DNA from: Chlorobiaceae bacterium
GTDB taxonomy: Bacteria > Bacteroidota > Chlorobiia > Chlorobiales > Chlorobiaceae
Direction: 5' to 3'
Length of the DNA: 64,000 nt
Assembly (NCBI GenBank): GCA_013334965.1
Contig: JAAXWO010000009.1
Coordinates: 1 to 64,000, forward strand
Notes under the pieces: model-generated
Database searches by the model: none
Seen by the model: only the letters and a program-made list of their open reading frames with translations
What the model was told of the DNA's origin: nothing
Shown here: piece by piece, positions 7,568 to 16,467 of the stretch
Layout: each line of letters opens with the position of its first letter
Position numbering within the stretch: the first letter of the stretch is position 1
Program-made: the position numbers and the translations under genes

Positions 7568-7804
7568 GGCAGTCAATAAGGTTGTGTTCAGGTATATTGT
7601 ATTATCTGAATGAAACGAAAAAAGCCGGCACTGACAATCAGAACCGGCTCCAGAACATGCTGTCTACTTCGTTGCTGTCGACATCAGTCCGGGGCGCCAG
7701 GGTTCATCATGCTTCCGTGGATCGGCATGCAGGTGCTACATATGGCTGTTGAGGTATATTGGGCAGTATCTGGACTCATGAGTCGTAACGTTGTAATGCC
7801 GCTG

Positions 7805-7818
7805 TTAACAATTGTTAA
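7805..7818. promoter_or_regulatory. Palindrome TTAACAATTGTTAA, site 1
   Basis: A perfect 14-bp palindrome in the intergenic region between the divergent DUF4395-metY unit and the SAM-riboswitch gene. An identical site lies 125 bp away at 7930. It is probably an operator for an unidentified repressor or activator. Confidence 0.55.
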
Positions 7819-7929
7819 GATTATCGATTTTTTCGCTGATCTCAAAAGTCTTTTTTTGTCCTGTTTTATTTTTTTTACTCCAGGAAAAAATGGCGACAGC
7901 TCTTGACCGGTATCCTTTTTCCGCGTACA

Positions 7930-7943
7930 TTAACAATTGTTAA
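7930..7943. promoter_or_regulatory. Palindrome TTAACAATTGTTAA, site 2
   Basis: An identical copy of the 7805 site, here extended to a 16-bp palindrome (A before, T after, 7929-7944). It ends about 20 bp upstream of the SAM-I aptamer, so it should overlap or flank the promoter of that transcript. Confidence 0.55.
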
Positions 7944-7964
7944 TAGTTCTTTTGATTTTTTGCT

Positions 7965-8102
7965 GGTCATCAAGAAAGGCTGAGGGAATAGACCCTGAGA
8001 CGCCTTGACAACCGATCCCGAATACCGGGACACGGTGCCGCATTCTACTTCCGCTGATTTTCCTGGAAGCCAAAAGCTTCACGGCGCGGAAGAAAGATGA
8101 GT
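7965..8102 (+). ncRNA. SAM-I (S-box) riboswitch
   Basis: The P1 arms are TCATC (7967-7971) and GATGA (8096-8100). Between them are the S-box core elements AAGAAAGGCTGAGGG, ACCCTGAGACGCC and TTGACAACC, a P3 built on CCCG/CGGG, then CGGTGCC and ATTCTACTTCC, in canonical order. It lies upstream of the CGS-type gene at 8271 with an intrinsic terminator in between. High SAM should therefore stop transcription of the sulfur amino acid gene. Confidence 0.88.
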
Positions 8103-8178
8103 GAAAAAGAGCCCGACAGCTTCTCTTTTCAAAAACGGCGGAACCCTCCATGGGGGCGCCGCCTGACAAGAGTTCTGA

Positions 8179-8220
8179 AAACCTCTTCCTTGCTCGTCAG
8201 GGAAGAGGTTTTTTCTTTTT
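8179..8220 (+). terminator. Riboswitch-controlled intrinsic terminator
   Basis: AACCTCTTCC (8180-8189) pairs perfectly with GGAAGAGGTT (8201-8210), followed by a T-rich tract. It lies between the SAM-I aptamer and the downstream start codon, as expected for the expression platform. Confidence 0.85.
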
Positions 8221-8270
8221 CCTCTTCCGTTTGCAGACGCAGTTTTTTTAACCATGAACGGAGTGAACCC

Positions 8271-9407
8271 ATGAGTTTTCAGACAGACACCATCCATGCG
8301 GGAGTTGCTCCCGACAAGGCATATGGCGCAATCATGACCCCGATATACCAGAGCTCGACTTTCGTTTTCGAGGATATCGGCAAGCATCGCGGCTTCGATT
8401 ACACCAGGAGCGGCAACCCGACGCGCAAGGCGCTCGAGGACAGCCTTGCCGCCCTTGAAGGGTGCTCGTGCGCCGTGGCCGTAACGACGGGCATGGCTGC
8501 CGTGGCCACCGTGCTGCACCTTTTCAACGCTGGGGACGAGATCATCGCGACCGACGACTGTTACGGCGGTACGGCCAGGCTGCTCAAGACCATCAATGAG
8601 CATTTCAACATCCGCGTCAGGTTCGTCAGCCTGAGGGAGCCCGCCGGGATTGAGGCGCATGTCACCGAAAAGACAAAGGCGATATGGATTGAAACTCCCT
8701 CCAATCCGCTGCTGAACCTGATCGATATCGCTGCAGTTACGGCTATCGCCCGCAAGCACGAATTGCTGTCGATCGTCGACAACACCTTTCTTTCGCCATA
8801 TCTGCAGCAGCCGTTCACCCTTGGGGCGGACATCGTTGTGCATTCGACCACCAAGTACCTGAACGGCCATTCGGATGTGGTCGGCGGTGCGGTGCTGTCC
8901 AACAGGCCCGACCTCGACGAGAGGGTGAAGTATCTGGTCAACACGCTCGGAACCTGCGCCCAGCCTTTCGATTGCTGGCTTGTGCTGCGCGGCATTAAAA
9001 CCCTGGTGCCGAGGATGAAGGAGCACGAGCGTAACGCCCGCATCGTCGCGGAGTTCCTCGATGCCCATCCAAGGGTGAAGCACGTCTACTATCCGGGACT
9101 TGAGAGCCATCCCCAGCATGAGCTTGCCAGGCGCCAGCAGCGAGGATTCGGCGGCATGGTTTCGTTCGAGCTCGAAGGGGGGATTTCGGAGGTCGAGAAC
9201 TTGCTTCGCGCCACCAGAATCTTTGCTTTGGCAGAGAGCCTCGGCGGAGTAGAGTCGCTCATCGAGCACCCGGCGACGATGAGCCATGCCTCAATGGGCG
9301 CAGAGCACCGGCAGGAAGTTGGCATTACCGACACGGTGATCCGTCTTTCGGTTGGCATCGAAGACCCGGACGATCTGGTCGCCGACCTGAAACAGGCGCT
9401 TGGCTGA
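8271..9407 (+). CDS. Cystathionine gamma-synthase / beta-lyase family PLP enzyme
   Basis: A 378-aa trans-sulfuration enzyme acting in the cytoplasm. The start MSFQTDTIHAGVAPDKAYGA at 8271 has GGAGTGA upstream; a longer frame runs back through the riboswitch and is not coding. The PLP lysine is in HSTTKYLNGHSD, and GNPTRKALEDSLAALE and TGMAAVATVL are family blocks. Cystathionine gamma-synthase (MetB), gamma-lyase and O-succinylhomoserine sulfhydrylase cannot be separated by eye. The SAM-I riboswitch points to methionine synthesis, so gamma-synthase or a sulfhydrylase is more likely than a catabolic lyase. Confidence 0.88.
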   Translation: MSFQTDTIHAGVAPDKAYGAIMTPIYQSSTFVFEDIGKHRGFDYTRSGNPTRKALEDSLAALEGCSCAVAVTTGMAAVATVLHLFNAGDEIIATDDCYGGTARLLKTINEHFNIRVRFVSLREPAGIEAHVTEKTKAIWIETPSNPLLNLIDIAAVTAIARKHELLSIVDNTFLSPYLQQPFTLGADIVVHSTTKYLNGHSDVVGGAVLSNRPDLDERVKYLVNTLGTCAQPFDCWLVLRGIKTLVPRMKEHERNARIVAEFLDAHPRVKHVYYPGLESHPQHELARRQQRGFGGMVSFELEGGISEVENLLRATRIFALAESLGGVESLIEHPATMSHASMGAEHRQEVGITDTVIRLSVGIEDPDDLVADLKQALG

Positions 9408-9584
9408 CGAACCCCGGGATATTCCCGTCTTGTCCGGTTCCTGTGCAACGCAGGACTCTCAGGTTCCTGCCGCACAACCGGGCAGGAGCCGGAGAGCAAG
9501 GGGATAACCGTTTTTTTTATATCCGGCGACAGCCTATACTGAAGGGTAATGCCATGAGTACAATCCGATCAGGAGAGCGCTGTA

Positions 9585-10331
9585 ATGTCGAAAGACGGCC
9601 CGGGACAAACTCTTCAAGACATCTCATATACCGTAAGGGTGAGTCGTCGCGCCCGTTATGCGCGTCTGAAGATCTCTCCCCACGAGGGTCTTGTCATTGT
9701 CGTTCCGGAAGGATTTGACAGAAAGCTTATTCCAGGTATTGTCGAGAGCAGGAGAGCCTGGATTACGAAGGTCCGGCTGTCGTTCGATCGCCGTCGTGTC
9801 AGCGGCGTCTCGGATACAGGCGCTGAGCTTCCATCGTCCATCGATCTTGCCGGCATCGGCGAATCGTGGCGGGTGTCATACAGAAACGAACCCCGGCCCG
9901 GAGTGTCGGTCAGAGAATCGGGAGGTGAGGAGCTGGTGCTGGCCGGAGCGGTGCATGACCATGCGCTCTGTCGTTCCGCACTCGAGGGATGGCTGAAACG
10001 GCGGGCCAGGGCGAAGCTTGAACCTCAACTCATGCGGTTGGCTTCAATCCACGACTTCAAGGTATCGGCAGTTTCGATCAGGAAGCAAAAGAGTCGATGG
10101 GGGAGTTGCTCTTCACGCGGCACGATCAGCCTCAATCTCAAGCTGCTGTTTTTACCCCCGCTGCTCGTACGTTATATCATGATTCATGAGCTTTGCCATA
10201 CGCTTCACATGAACCATTCCGTTCGCTACTGGAAGTCGGTGGCACGCTACGACCCCGATTTCGCTGTTCATGACCGGGAGATGCGACATGCATGGCGTTT
10301 CGTGCCGGCCTGGGTCTCCAGGCCTGATTGA
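9585..10331 (+). CDS. YgjP-like metal-dependent hydrolase (DUF45)
   Basis: A 248-aa protein of the YgjP/SprT-like zinc protease family. The diagnostic block is IMIHELCHTLHMNHSVRYW near residues 196-214: HELCH gives the two zinc His and catalytic Glu, and the later HS..YW segment supplies the rest of the site. The preceding KQKSRWGSCSSRGTISLN is also family-typical. The N-terminal half is the usual variable beta-rich region (YTVRVSRRARYARLKIS). The start at 9585 is the first ATG giving this N-terminus. The cellular substrate of the family is unknown. Confidence 0.85.
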   Translation: MSKDGPGQTLQDISYTVRVSRRARYARLKISPHEGLVIVVPEGFDRKLIPGIVESRRAWITKVRLSFDRRRVSGVSDTGAELPSSIDLAGIGESWRVSYRNEPRPGVSVRESGGEELVLAGAVHDHALCRSALEGWLKRRARAKLEPQLMRLASIHDFKVSAVSIRKQKSRWGSCSSRGTISLNLKLLFLPPLLVRYIMIHELCHTLHMNHSVRYWKSVARYDPDFAVHDREMRHAWRFVPAWVSRPD

Positions 10332-10349
10332 GTCTGTCCGGACATTTGC

Positions 10350-10628
10350 CTAACGGTTTTCGAAGCGGTTGTTCGGCATCGACTTCAGGCCGGACAGGAT
10401 AAGGGATGCGATCAGAAGCAGTGTGCCCCAGACGACTGACGCCACCGCTGAAATGATGGCCGGGAGCGCTCCGAACAGCATGTATGTGGCGCCGCAGATG
10501 CCCAGCCAGAGCATTGCGATAAGAATGATCCTCATTTTCCTGATCGTGCGCATCATTGACGGTATCGAAGATATCGCCATGCATGCCGCCGTGAGAATCC
10601 AGAATACCGGTTCGTGCATAAGGCTCAT
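10350..10628 (-). CDS. Small membrane protein, unknown function
   Basis: About 92 aa from the ATG at 10628 (MSLMHEPVFWILTAAC), with GGAAAAGAG about 8 bases upstream; another ATG 9 bases later is also possible. Three hydrophobic segments are visible: FWILTAACMAISSIP, IILIAMLWLGICGATYMLFG and IISAVASVVWGTLLLIASLI. The end is basic and polar (GLKSMPNNRFENR). I do not recognise a family. It converges on the YgjP-like gene, with only 18 bases between their stops, and is divergent from ald. Confidence 0.6.
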   Translation of the reverse strand: MSLMHEPVFWILTAACMAISSIPSMMRTIRKMRIILIAMLWLGICGATYMLFGALPAIISAVASVVWGTLLLIASLILSGLKSMPNNRFENR

Positions 10629-10740
10629 CAACTCTTTTCCTGGTTCATTGCCTGTGCTTTGTGGCGTTGAAGGATTTCGGGGACGATGCAGTATTGCTAC
10701 ATTACTGCTACAGGCTTTCAATCAACAAAATTCCTCTGGC

Positions 10741-11844
10741 ATGAATATAGGAATTCCGAAAGAGATCAAGACCCGTGAAACCCGGGTGGGCTGCACACCT
10801 GCCGGAGTCAGGCATCTTGTCGGGGCCGGGCACCGGGTCGTCGTAGAGTGCGGCGCCGGTGTCGGAAGCGGGTACAGTGACGAAAAATATCGGCTTGCCG
10901 GAGCCGTACTTGCCGCTACTCCTGAAGATGTCTGGAAGTCCGAACTGGTGGTTAAGGTCAAGGAGCCCCTTGAGCAGGAGTTCCGGTTTTTCAGGAAGGA
11001 GCTGATCCTGTTCACCTTTCTGCACCTCGCAGGCGTGCGTGATCTTACCAGGGCTCTTGTCGATGCCGGTACGACGGCTATCGGCTATGAGACTGTCGAG
11101 GTCGGAGGACGATTGCCGCTGCTCGCTCCGATGAGCGAAATCGCCGGAAAAATGAGTGTGCTCATGGGCGGTTTTTACCTTTCGAAGCATCATGGGGGAG
11201 AGGGAAAACTGCTTGGCGGAGTTCCCGGTGTGCTGCCCGGCAGGGTGCTTGTCCTGGGCGGCGGTACGGCAGGGATGAACGCCGCACGTTCCGCCGCCGG
11301 CCTCGGCGCCGAAGTGACGATCATGGAAACCGACCAGGACAGGATGCGGGAGCTTGAAGCGACCCTTCCTTCGCAGGTGCATACGATCTACTCGAACGAG
11401 CAGCATCTTGAGGAGTTGCTTCCTGAAACCGATCTGCTGGTCGGCGCTGTACTCGTTGCCGGTGCCACCGCTCCGAAGCTCGTGACGAGGAGGATGGTGC
11501 AGTTGATGAAGAAGGGTTCGGTGATTGTCGACATAGCGATCGATCAGGGAGGATGTATTGAAACCTCCCGCCCCACGACCCATATCGATCCGATATATAT
11601 AGAAGAGGGGGTGGTGCATTACTGCGTGACGAACATGCCTGCCGCTTACCCCGGCACCTCGACCGAAGCGCTGACGGGGGTCACGCTGCCCTATGTGAGG
11701 CGCCTTGCCGACCTTGGGCTTGAAAGCGCGATGGTGGTCATGCCTGGATTTGCCGGCGGCCTCAATACCTGGAACGGCACCGTCACCCAGGAAGCGGTTG
11801 CTCACTCTCTCGGGATGCCGTACCATGAAAACCCGTTCGCATGA
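10741..11844 (+). CDS. ald: Alanine dehydrogenase
   Basis: A 367-aa NAD-dependent enzyme that interconverts L-alanine and pyruvate plus ammonia. The N-terminus [20 protein letters not shown] is the classic Ald/PNT start, containing the substrate-binding Arg and, further on, a Lys in KVKEPLEQE. The Rossmann motif [17 protein letters not shown] is near residue 170. [12 protein letters not shown] and the C-terminal [13 protein letters not shown] also fit, though canonical Ald has MPGAVPRTST at an equivalent place. A longer open frame upstream is rejected because it lacks this start. A hairpin with a T-run follows at 11987. Confidence 0.92.
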   Translation: MNIGIPKEIKTRETRVGCTPAGVRHLVGAGHRVVVECGAGVGSGYSDEKYRLAGAVLAATPEDVWKSELVVKVKEPLEQEFRFFRKELILFTFLHLAGVRDLTRALVDAGTTAIGYETVEVGGRLPLLAPMSEIAGKMSVLMGGFYLSKHHGGEGKLLGGVPGVLPGRVLVLGGGTAGMNAARSAAGLGAEVTIMETDQDRMRELEATLPSQVHTIYSNEQHLEELLPETDLLVGAVLVAGATAPKLVTRRMVQLMKKGSVIVDIAIDQGGCIETSRPTTHIDPIYIEEGVVHYCVTNMPAAYPGTSTEALTGVTLPYVRRLADLGLESAMVVMPGFAGGLNTWNGTVTQEAVAHSLGMPYHENPFA

Positions 11845-11986
11845 GTAAGCCGCTTTTATCCTGTTACGCCAACCGAGTGCTGCGTGTCCCGACGAGTCGG
11901 GATGCCGCTTTCTGCGCTCCGTCCGCCTTGCACTCAATTCGCTCACGACGGTTATAAGCGGTTTTCTGCGTTACTGTTTTCCCATA

Positions 11987-12014
11987 GGGGCGGACCTGAG
12001 TGTCCGCCCTTTTG
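11987..12014. terminator. Intrinsic terminator after ald
   Basis: GGGCGGAC and GTCCGCCC flank a 6-nt loop (CTGAGT) and are followed by TTTT on the plus strand. It lies between the convergent ald and PPC-domain genes. The 140 bases before it contain another short hairpin (TCCCGAC-GAG-GTCGGGA near 11888) and no gene. Confidence 0.7.
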
Positions 12015-12062
12015 GGGATTTCGATGCCGAATTCGTCGTGACCGGAGGTTACCAATCGGGTC

Positions 12063-12506
12063 TCAGGGAATGAGCAGCTTGAATCCTGTTGCCTTGTCGG
12101 GCAATCTGGCGGCGTTGGTGCCGAGAAGTTCGATGAGGACGACCTCCATGACCTGCCATACCCTTACTCCGCTGCGTACGCAACCGGTTACGGTGTTCTC
12201 CTCGCGGCCGCAGGCCATGTGCAGGTGAACGACAGGATTGCCGAGCTCGTCGGGGAAGAGCGTTCCGGTGCCGGTGACCTCATGGGCATCGTATAGCTCG
12301 TGAATCATGGGGTTGATGGGCAAACTCCGGCTCTCCTCCGGTCCTACCACCAGACGGCTGCCTTTATCGGCTCCTCCTACGACATTGAGATAGGCCCTTT
12401 CGATTCCTTGCTCTTTTGCGAATCGCTCTATCTGTTCGTGAAAAATTTCGCCGTCTTCGAGCCTGATGATGAAAATCCTGCCCTGTGTTGCTTCCGAATA
12501 CTTCAT
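12063..12506 (-). CDS. PPC/DUF296 domain protein
   Basis: A 147-aa protein consisting almost entirely of a PPC domain (plants and prokaryotes conserved, DUF296), starting MKYSEATQGRIFIIRLEDGE. Family features are FAKEQGIERAYLNVVGGADK, the metal-site-like VVHLHMACGREENTVTGC and VWQVMEVVLIEL. In plants the domain follows AT-hooks; the bacterial single-domain forms are trimeric and their role is unclear. No AT-hook is present here. The gene stands alone, convergent with ald, and no operon partner is evident. Confidence 0.82.
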   Translation of the reverse strand: MKYSEATQGRIFIIRLEDGEIFHEQIERFAKEQGIERAYLNVVGGADKGSRLVVGPEESRSLPINPMIHELYDAHEVTGTGTLFPDELGNPVVHLHMACGREENTVTGCVRSGVRVWQVMEVVLIELLGTNAARLPDKATGFKLLIP

Positions 12507-12720
12507 GCTCTGTTGTTCAATGGCTGGCCGGGCTCGAGGCGTTTGCGCGCCTTGCCTGGCTGGCTGTTGTGGTTCAGTTTGACTTCAATGTCGTCTCTGA
12601 TCGATATGCCCGTTCGGTTCTGCCCTGCATTTGCCGAAACCCCGAATGCTCATTCCGCAATTTAGCGATTCGGTCGTTTCTCTCAATGTCGAACCTGTGA
12701 ATCTGATCGGGAGCCCGGCT

Positions 12721-13125
12721 TTATGCCTGAGGATCATTCTTCGGGTTGAGTCGCAGGATTCCCCAGTTGAGGTAGGTGGCAAACATGCACCAGCAGCAAT
12801 ATGGGATGAGCAGAAGTGCGGCGGTATGGTTGGTCTGGATGAATGCGACCATGATCAGGGCGAGCGTCGCATCCATGAACAGCAGGTCAAGCAGGGCTGC
12901 AAGCAGTCGTTTCCTGCCGAAAAAGATCGAGGTCCATGAAAATCCTGCCGTGAAATGAATGGCGAGCAGGATGAGGACCGGAATGAAGTATGGTTTGGCG
13001 GGTGTGAGGAAATAGATGGTCAGGGATATGGCGATGAGCAGATACAGCCCTGCCCAGACAGGGCCGAATATCTTTTTAGGGGGTGTCATCGCTGGCTTTG
13101 AAAGCCCGTCATACCATGTCGTCAT
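12721..13125 (-). CDS. tspO: TspO/MBR family tryptophan-rich sensory protein
   Basis: A 134-aa five-helix membrane protein. The start MTTWYDGLSKPAMTPPKKIF at 13125 has GGAG 8 bases upstream; the frame is open 12 codons further, but without a better start. Characteristic are the WYDGL-KP and PP..FGPVW entrance, Trp and Tyr scattered in the helices, ATYLNWGILRLN at the end and a total length near the family norm. TspO proteins bind porphyrins and related tetrapyrroles and modulate pigment synthesis or stress responses in photosynthetic bacteria. A role linked to bacteriochlorophyll precursors is plausible here but inferred. Confidence 0.88.
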   Translation of the reverse strand: MTTWYDGLSKPAMTPPKKIFGPVWAGLYLLIAISLTIYFLTPAKPYFIPVLILLAIHFTAGFSWTSIFFGRKRLLAALLDLLFMDATLALIMVAFIQTNHTAALLLIPYCCWCMFATYLNWGILRLNPKNDPQA

Positions 13126-13212
13126 TGAGAACTCCGCTTTCCATAAGGTAGCCATTCCCAAGGGAACCCGGAAACAGTACGCAGGGAAAAGGGCGACAGA
13201 CGCCTGCCATAT

Positions 13213-13518
13213 TCAGGGATTAAAAGCGATCTGCAGTGTGCTGTCGGAAGCTTCAGTCATCTCATACGTGCCTTTACGATTGACGACAAGACCCATATTC
13301 ATGGCTTCAGGCATAATTTTGCCGGCGATTTCGTCGGCCTCATCCGCAGGGCACTCGGTGTTGAAAAACAGGTCAAGAGAGTTCGATTCGTCATTGAACT
13401 GGAGCAGGAAGTCGTTGTGGTCGACGAAAACGAGGTCGTCGTATGCATAAGTGATCTCATGGCCAAGTCCCTTGACAAGCTCCATGACGATTCCCAGAGG
13501 TCTTAACGGTGTTTCCAT
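13213..13518 (-). CDS. Conserved-looking small protein, unknown function
   Basis: A 101-aa acidic cytoplasmic protein (METPLRPLGIVMELVKGLGH...). It has regular alternation of hydrophobic and charged residues (YAYDDLVFVDHNDFLLQFND) and no signal or membrane segment. It is followed by the TspO gene and preceded at 22 bp by the NifO-like gene on the same strand, so the three may form one transcript. I do not recognise the family. The compact size and acidic bias suggest a small regulatory or adaptor protein, but this is a guess. Confidence 0.7.
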   Translation of the reverse strand: METPLRPLGIVMELVKGLGHEITYAYDDLVFVDHNDFLLQFNDESNSLDLFFNTECPADEADEIAGKIMPEAMNMGLVVNRKGTYEMTEASDSTLQIAFNP

Positions 13519-13539
13519 GGTTCAGTTGTCCTTTATGGT

Positions 13540-13986
13540 TCAGGTGTTGTTGGATGAGTGTGAGCATGAGAGCGTACATGAGTTCATGTCGAGCATCTTG
13601 AAGGACTGGACCAGCGATTCAGCTCCTTTTACCGGTTCGAGGTAGATGATCGACCTGAGCTGTGCCGGGTCGAAACCCTGGATGCGTCGCACTCCGATCT
13701 TCATGAGCGGTCTTCTTATCAGCAGAGGGTTTTTTACCATCATGTCGATGGCTTCCTCCTTCGACAATATGCCCGGGTCGATCCGTCCGTTCTTTATGTC
13801 GGGAGCTGCCGGGTTGAAGCATTCGTATACCGTTTTTTCGCCAAGGAATGCGCGCAGTTCCTCTTTCTCCCATGGATGGCTGAGAATATCGACTACGTCA
13901 AGCGTATGTCCTGCAAGTTCAAGCCACTCTTTCTGTCTCCGGTTGTTTTCACACCCAGGTTTTTCGTAGAACGTTATGTGTGCCAT
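13540..13986 (-). CDS. ArsC/Spx-like nitrogenase-associated protein (NifO-like)
   Basis: A 148-aa thioredoxin-fold protein. MAHITFYEKPGCENNRRQKEWLELAGHT matches the nitrogenase-associated branch of the arsenate-reductase-like family, as do the WFNxAAP-type block YECFNPAAPDIKNG and the PLLIRRPLMKIGVRR segment. Cys12 is the reactive-site cysteine; the ArsC-type CxxxxR arrangement is only partly kept. The start at 13986 is chosen because the N-terminal strand begins there; the frame upstream (to 14412) encodes an unlikely protein in AT-rich promoter DNA. The tail after about residue 130 (SCTLSCSHSSNNT) is unusual. No other nif gene is present in the window, so a role in nitrogen fixation is only inferred from the family. 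Confidence 0.8.
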   Translation of the reverse strand: MAHITFYEKPGCENNRRQKEWLELAGHTLDVVDILSHPWEKEELRAFLGEKTVYECFNPAAPDIKNGRIDPGILSKEEAIDMMVKNPLLIRRPLMKIGVRRIQGFDPAQLRSIIYLEPVKGAESLVQSFKMLDMNSCTLSCSHSSNNT

Positions 13987-14133
13987 AAGATCCAGCTGTT
14001 TGGTTTTCGGGACATATTTTTCCCGGATCTCCTTGAATGCGTTTTCAATATAAAAAAATAAGTATAATTTAATATAATGCCTAAATAAATAAGGCATACC
14101 GGTGAATTTATAAACATAGAAAAAGGAGGTCGT

Positions 14134-14388
14134 ATGGCTATAAGCGCCTTGCAGACATGGGAAAAGGTTCTTGAGTACGCTTCGGTCCCGCTTCACGGAA
14201 CGATGTCGAGAAAAATCAGGAAAGGTGTGAAGATGCAGATCAATGAAGGAAAAATTTATGAAGAGGCCGTGCTTTTCATAAGCGATCTGTTCCTTCGGGT
14301 TACCGAGGATTCGGATGGGACAGCCATCAATACCTACTATGATATCGATTCCATAGCGAGCATCCGTACATACAGCGTCAAGGAGTAA
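14134..14388 (+). CDS. Small protein of unknown function
   Basis: 84 aa with one of the best Shine-Dalgarno sites in the window (AAGGAGG, 7 bases before the ATG). The sequence MAISALQTWEKVLEYASVPL... has no signal or membrane helix and is rich in charged residues (SRKIRKGVKMQINEGKIYEE). It is divergent from the NifO-like gene across an AT-rich region containing ATGCC-N11-GGCAT near 14077-14097. It is followed by a strong terminator at 14479. I do not recognise the family. A clean leader, a terminator and sensible codon use argue that it is real. Confidence 0.65.
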   Translation: MAISALQTWEKVLEYASVPLHGTMSRKIRKGVKMQINEGKIYEEAVLFISDLFLRVTEDSDGTAINTYYDIDSIASIRTYSVKE

Positions 14389-14478
14389 CATCCGAACTCC
14401 GGGGCACAGCATCTATGACAAGTGAAACGGGAGCCCCGGTTTCCTGATGGGTCAGGGCGATAGAAAAGTTGCGCGGGC

Positions 14479-14523
14479 AGCCGGAGACTCCAGTCGGGGA
14501 TGGAGTCTCCGGCTGTTTTTTTA
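14479..14523. terminator. Bidirectional terminator between 14134 gene and the SulP gene
   Basis: AGCCGGAGACTCC (14479-14491) and GGAGTCTCCGGCT (14502-14514) form a 13-bp stem followed by T8. It can end the plus-strand small gene. The minus-strand SulP gene stops at 14524, so its transcript would read through the same stem. Confidence 0.85.
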
Positions 14524-16233
14524 TTACTGTCCGGAATCCCTTTTTACGGTCGGTACGAAGTTTGTGGGACGACCGATTCGGGGAATGCCGAGCAGCTCCC
14601 TGGAGCGGTCGAGCGCATCGTCGATGTTGCCGAAGATGTTCTCTTCACCGATATCGTCGGCCAGTCCGTATTGTTGCAAGGCAAAGAGCGGCTGGACATG
14701 AACGCCGGAGAGGATGAGCGTGGTTCCCGATTTTTTGCAGTCGGTCAGCAGCTCTTTCATCATGTTCAACCCCGTGGCGTCGATGCTCAGCACCTTGCGC
14801 ATCCTGATGATGCGGATAGCCGGTGATTTTCCGACAATGTGGACCGCATCCTTGAATTTCGACGCTGCCCCGAAGAAAAACGGTCCGCTGATCTCAAAAA
14901 CCTCCACACCAGCCGGTATGCTTCTGGATACGATGGCGTTGGGGTCGTCCTGTTCATCCTCGTCCTTCAGTTCGCCGGTGATGACGCCGACGTTGGTCAG
15001 TCCGGCCATGCGCTGCATGAACAGGATCACAGCGAGCAGCATGCCGACTTCGATGGCGATGGTCAGGTCGAACATCACGGTAAGCCCGAAGGTGGTGAGA
15101 AGCACGATAACGTCGCTCCGGGGACTTTTCAGGAGTTGTCGGAAAACATGGTGTTCGCTCATGTTCCACGCGACGACGATCAGGATCGCGGCCAGCGTCG
15201 GCATCGGGATGAGTTTGGCCCATGAACCGAAGACCAGCATGATGAACAGGAGGGTGACGGCATGCACAATGCCGGCGATGGGCGTCCTGCCGCCGTTCTT
15301 GATGTTGGTGGCGGTTCGGGCGATGGCTCCTGTGACGGGAATGCCGCCGAAAATCGGTGAGGCGATATTGGCTACCCCCTGGGCGATGAGCTCCATGTTC
15401 GATTTGTGCCTGCTGCCGATCATGCCGTCGGCCACAACAGCGGAGAGCAGGGCTTCGATTGCTCCGAGCATGGCGATGGTCGTCGCGGGCATGATGAGGT
15501 TTTTCACTGTCGCAAGGTCGACCGATGGGAACGAGGGGGAGGGGATGGTCGACGGGATCTCGCCGAACCTCGTCGCGATGGTGTCGACGTTCAGGTGCAG
15601 AAGCTGGACGGCTGCGGTTGTGACCAGGATCGCCACCAGGGGTCCTGGAATTTTTTTGGATACCTTTGGCCAGAATACGATGATCAGCAGGGCCGTCATG
15701 CCGATCAGCAGGCTGTTTGGTCCGAAGGTGGGAAGGGCGTTTGCATACGCTACCCATTTGTCGATAAACTCCGCTGGCACCTTCGGGATGGCAAGTCCCA
15801 GGAAATCCTTGATCTGGCTCGAAAAGATGATGATGGCGATGCCGCTGGTGAAGCCGACGACTACCGGGTATGGAATGAATTTGATAAGGGAGCCGAACTG
15901 GGCGAGGCCCATGATGATCAGGATGATTCCGGCCATGATTGTGGCGATCATGAGTCCGTTGACTCCGTATTTTTCGACAATCCCGTAAAGGATCACGATG
16001 AAGGCTCCTGTCGGGCCTCCGATCTGTACCCGGCTTCCGCCGAGGAAAGAGATCAGGAATCCTCCGATTACGGCGCTGATCAGCCCTTTTTCGGGTGAAA
16101 CCCCAGAGGCGATGGCGAACGCAATGGCAAGGGGAAGCGCTACGATGCCGACCAGTATACCGGAAGAGATGTCCCGAATAAGCTGCTCTTTGTTAAGCTC
16201 GGGAAGAAGGGTAAAAAGTTTTGGTTTGAACAT
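14524..16233 (-). CDS. SulP family anion transporter with STAS domain
   Basis: A 569-aa inner-membrane transporter. The N-terminal two thirds holds about 12 helices, starting with [21 protein letters not shown], the family's first-helix signature. Then come [18 protein letters not shown] and the [20 protein letters not shown] block typical of SulP. The C-terminal STAS domain (about 440-555) reads [21 protein letters not shown] then [20 protein letters not shown]. Members carry sulfate, bicarbonate or other anions with Na+ or H+; substrate cannot be called. The start [15 protein letters not shown] sits directly before the conserved helix. It is divergent from rubrerythrin. Confidence 0.92.
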   Translation of the reverse strand: MFKPKLFTLLPELNKEQLIRDISSGILVGIVALPLAIAFAIASGVSPEKGLISAVIGGFLISFLGGSRVQIGGPTGAFIVILYGIVEKYGVNGLMIATIMAGIILIIMGLAQFGSLIKFIPYPVVVGFTSGIAIIIFSSQIKDFLGLAIPKVPAEFIDKWVAYANALPTFGPNSLLIGMTALLIIVFWPKVSKKIPGPLVAILVTTAAVQLLHLNVDTIATRFGEIPSTIPSPSFPSVDLATVKNLIMPATTIAMLGAIEALLSAVVADGMIGSRHKSNMELIAQGVANIASPIFGGIPVTGAIARTATNIKNGGRTPIAGIVHAVTLLFIMLVFGSWAKLIPMPTLAAILIVVAWNMSEHHVFRQLLKSPRSDVIVLLTTFGLTVMFDLTIAIEVGMLLAVILFMQRMAGLTNVGVITGELKDEDEQDDPNAIVSRSIPAGVEVFEISGPFFFGAASKFKDAVHIVGKSPAIRIIRMRKVLSIDATGLNMMKELLTDCKKSGTTLILSGVHVQPLFALQQYGLADDIGEENIFGNIDDALDRSRELLGIPRIGRPTNFVPTVKRDSGQ

Positions 16234-16373
16234 AGCTGCAGAACATGGAGTGAAGGAACGGCAGTTCTCCGTCTTGTCGCCTTTTATAACTTCGAGGGAA
16301 CTGTCAACTGATTAGCAATGTATCGTTTTTAGCGAATTATCAATGACTTTGTGCATAATCCTTTAGGAACAGT

Positions 16374-16402
16374 TTGTTCGTTTCGTGTCCGGATGCTACA
16401 AT
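16374..16402 (+). promoter_or_regulatory. Sigma-70-like promoter of the rubrerythrin gene
   Basis: TTGTTC (16374-16379), 17-base spacer, TACAAT (16397-16402). It lies 65 bp upstream of the rubrerythrin ATG. Spacing is ideal and each box is one or two bases from consensus. Confidence 0.55.
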
Positions 16403-16467
16403 GTTATTCGTAATCATTCCTGATTTTTTCAGATCAAACCAGTCAACCAGAACAGGAGACAAATCAT

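Noticed and set aside
8079-9287. 402-codon minus-strand frame opposite the cystathionine synthase gene
   Set aside because: It is antisense to a clear PLP enzyme, shows no recognisable domain and would run through the SAM-I riboswitch.
10708-11946. 412-codon minus-strand frame opposite ald
   Set aside because: It is antisense to alanine dehydrogenase and its composition is that of a codon shadow.
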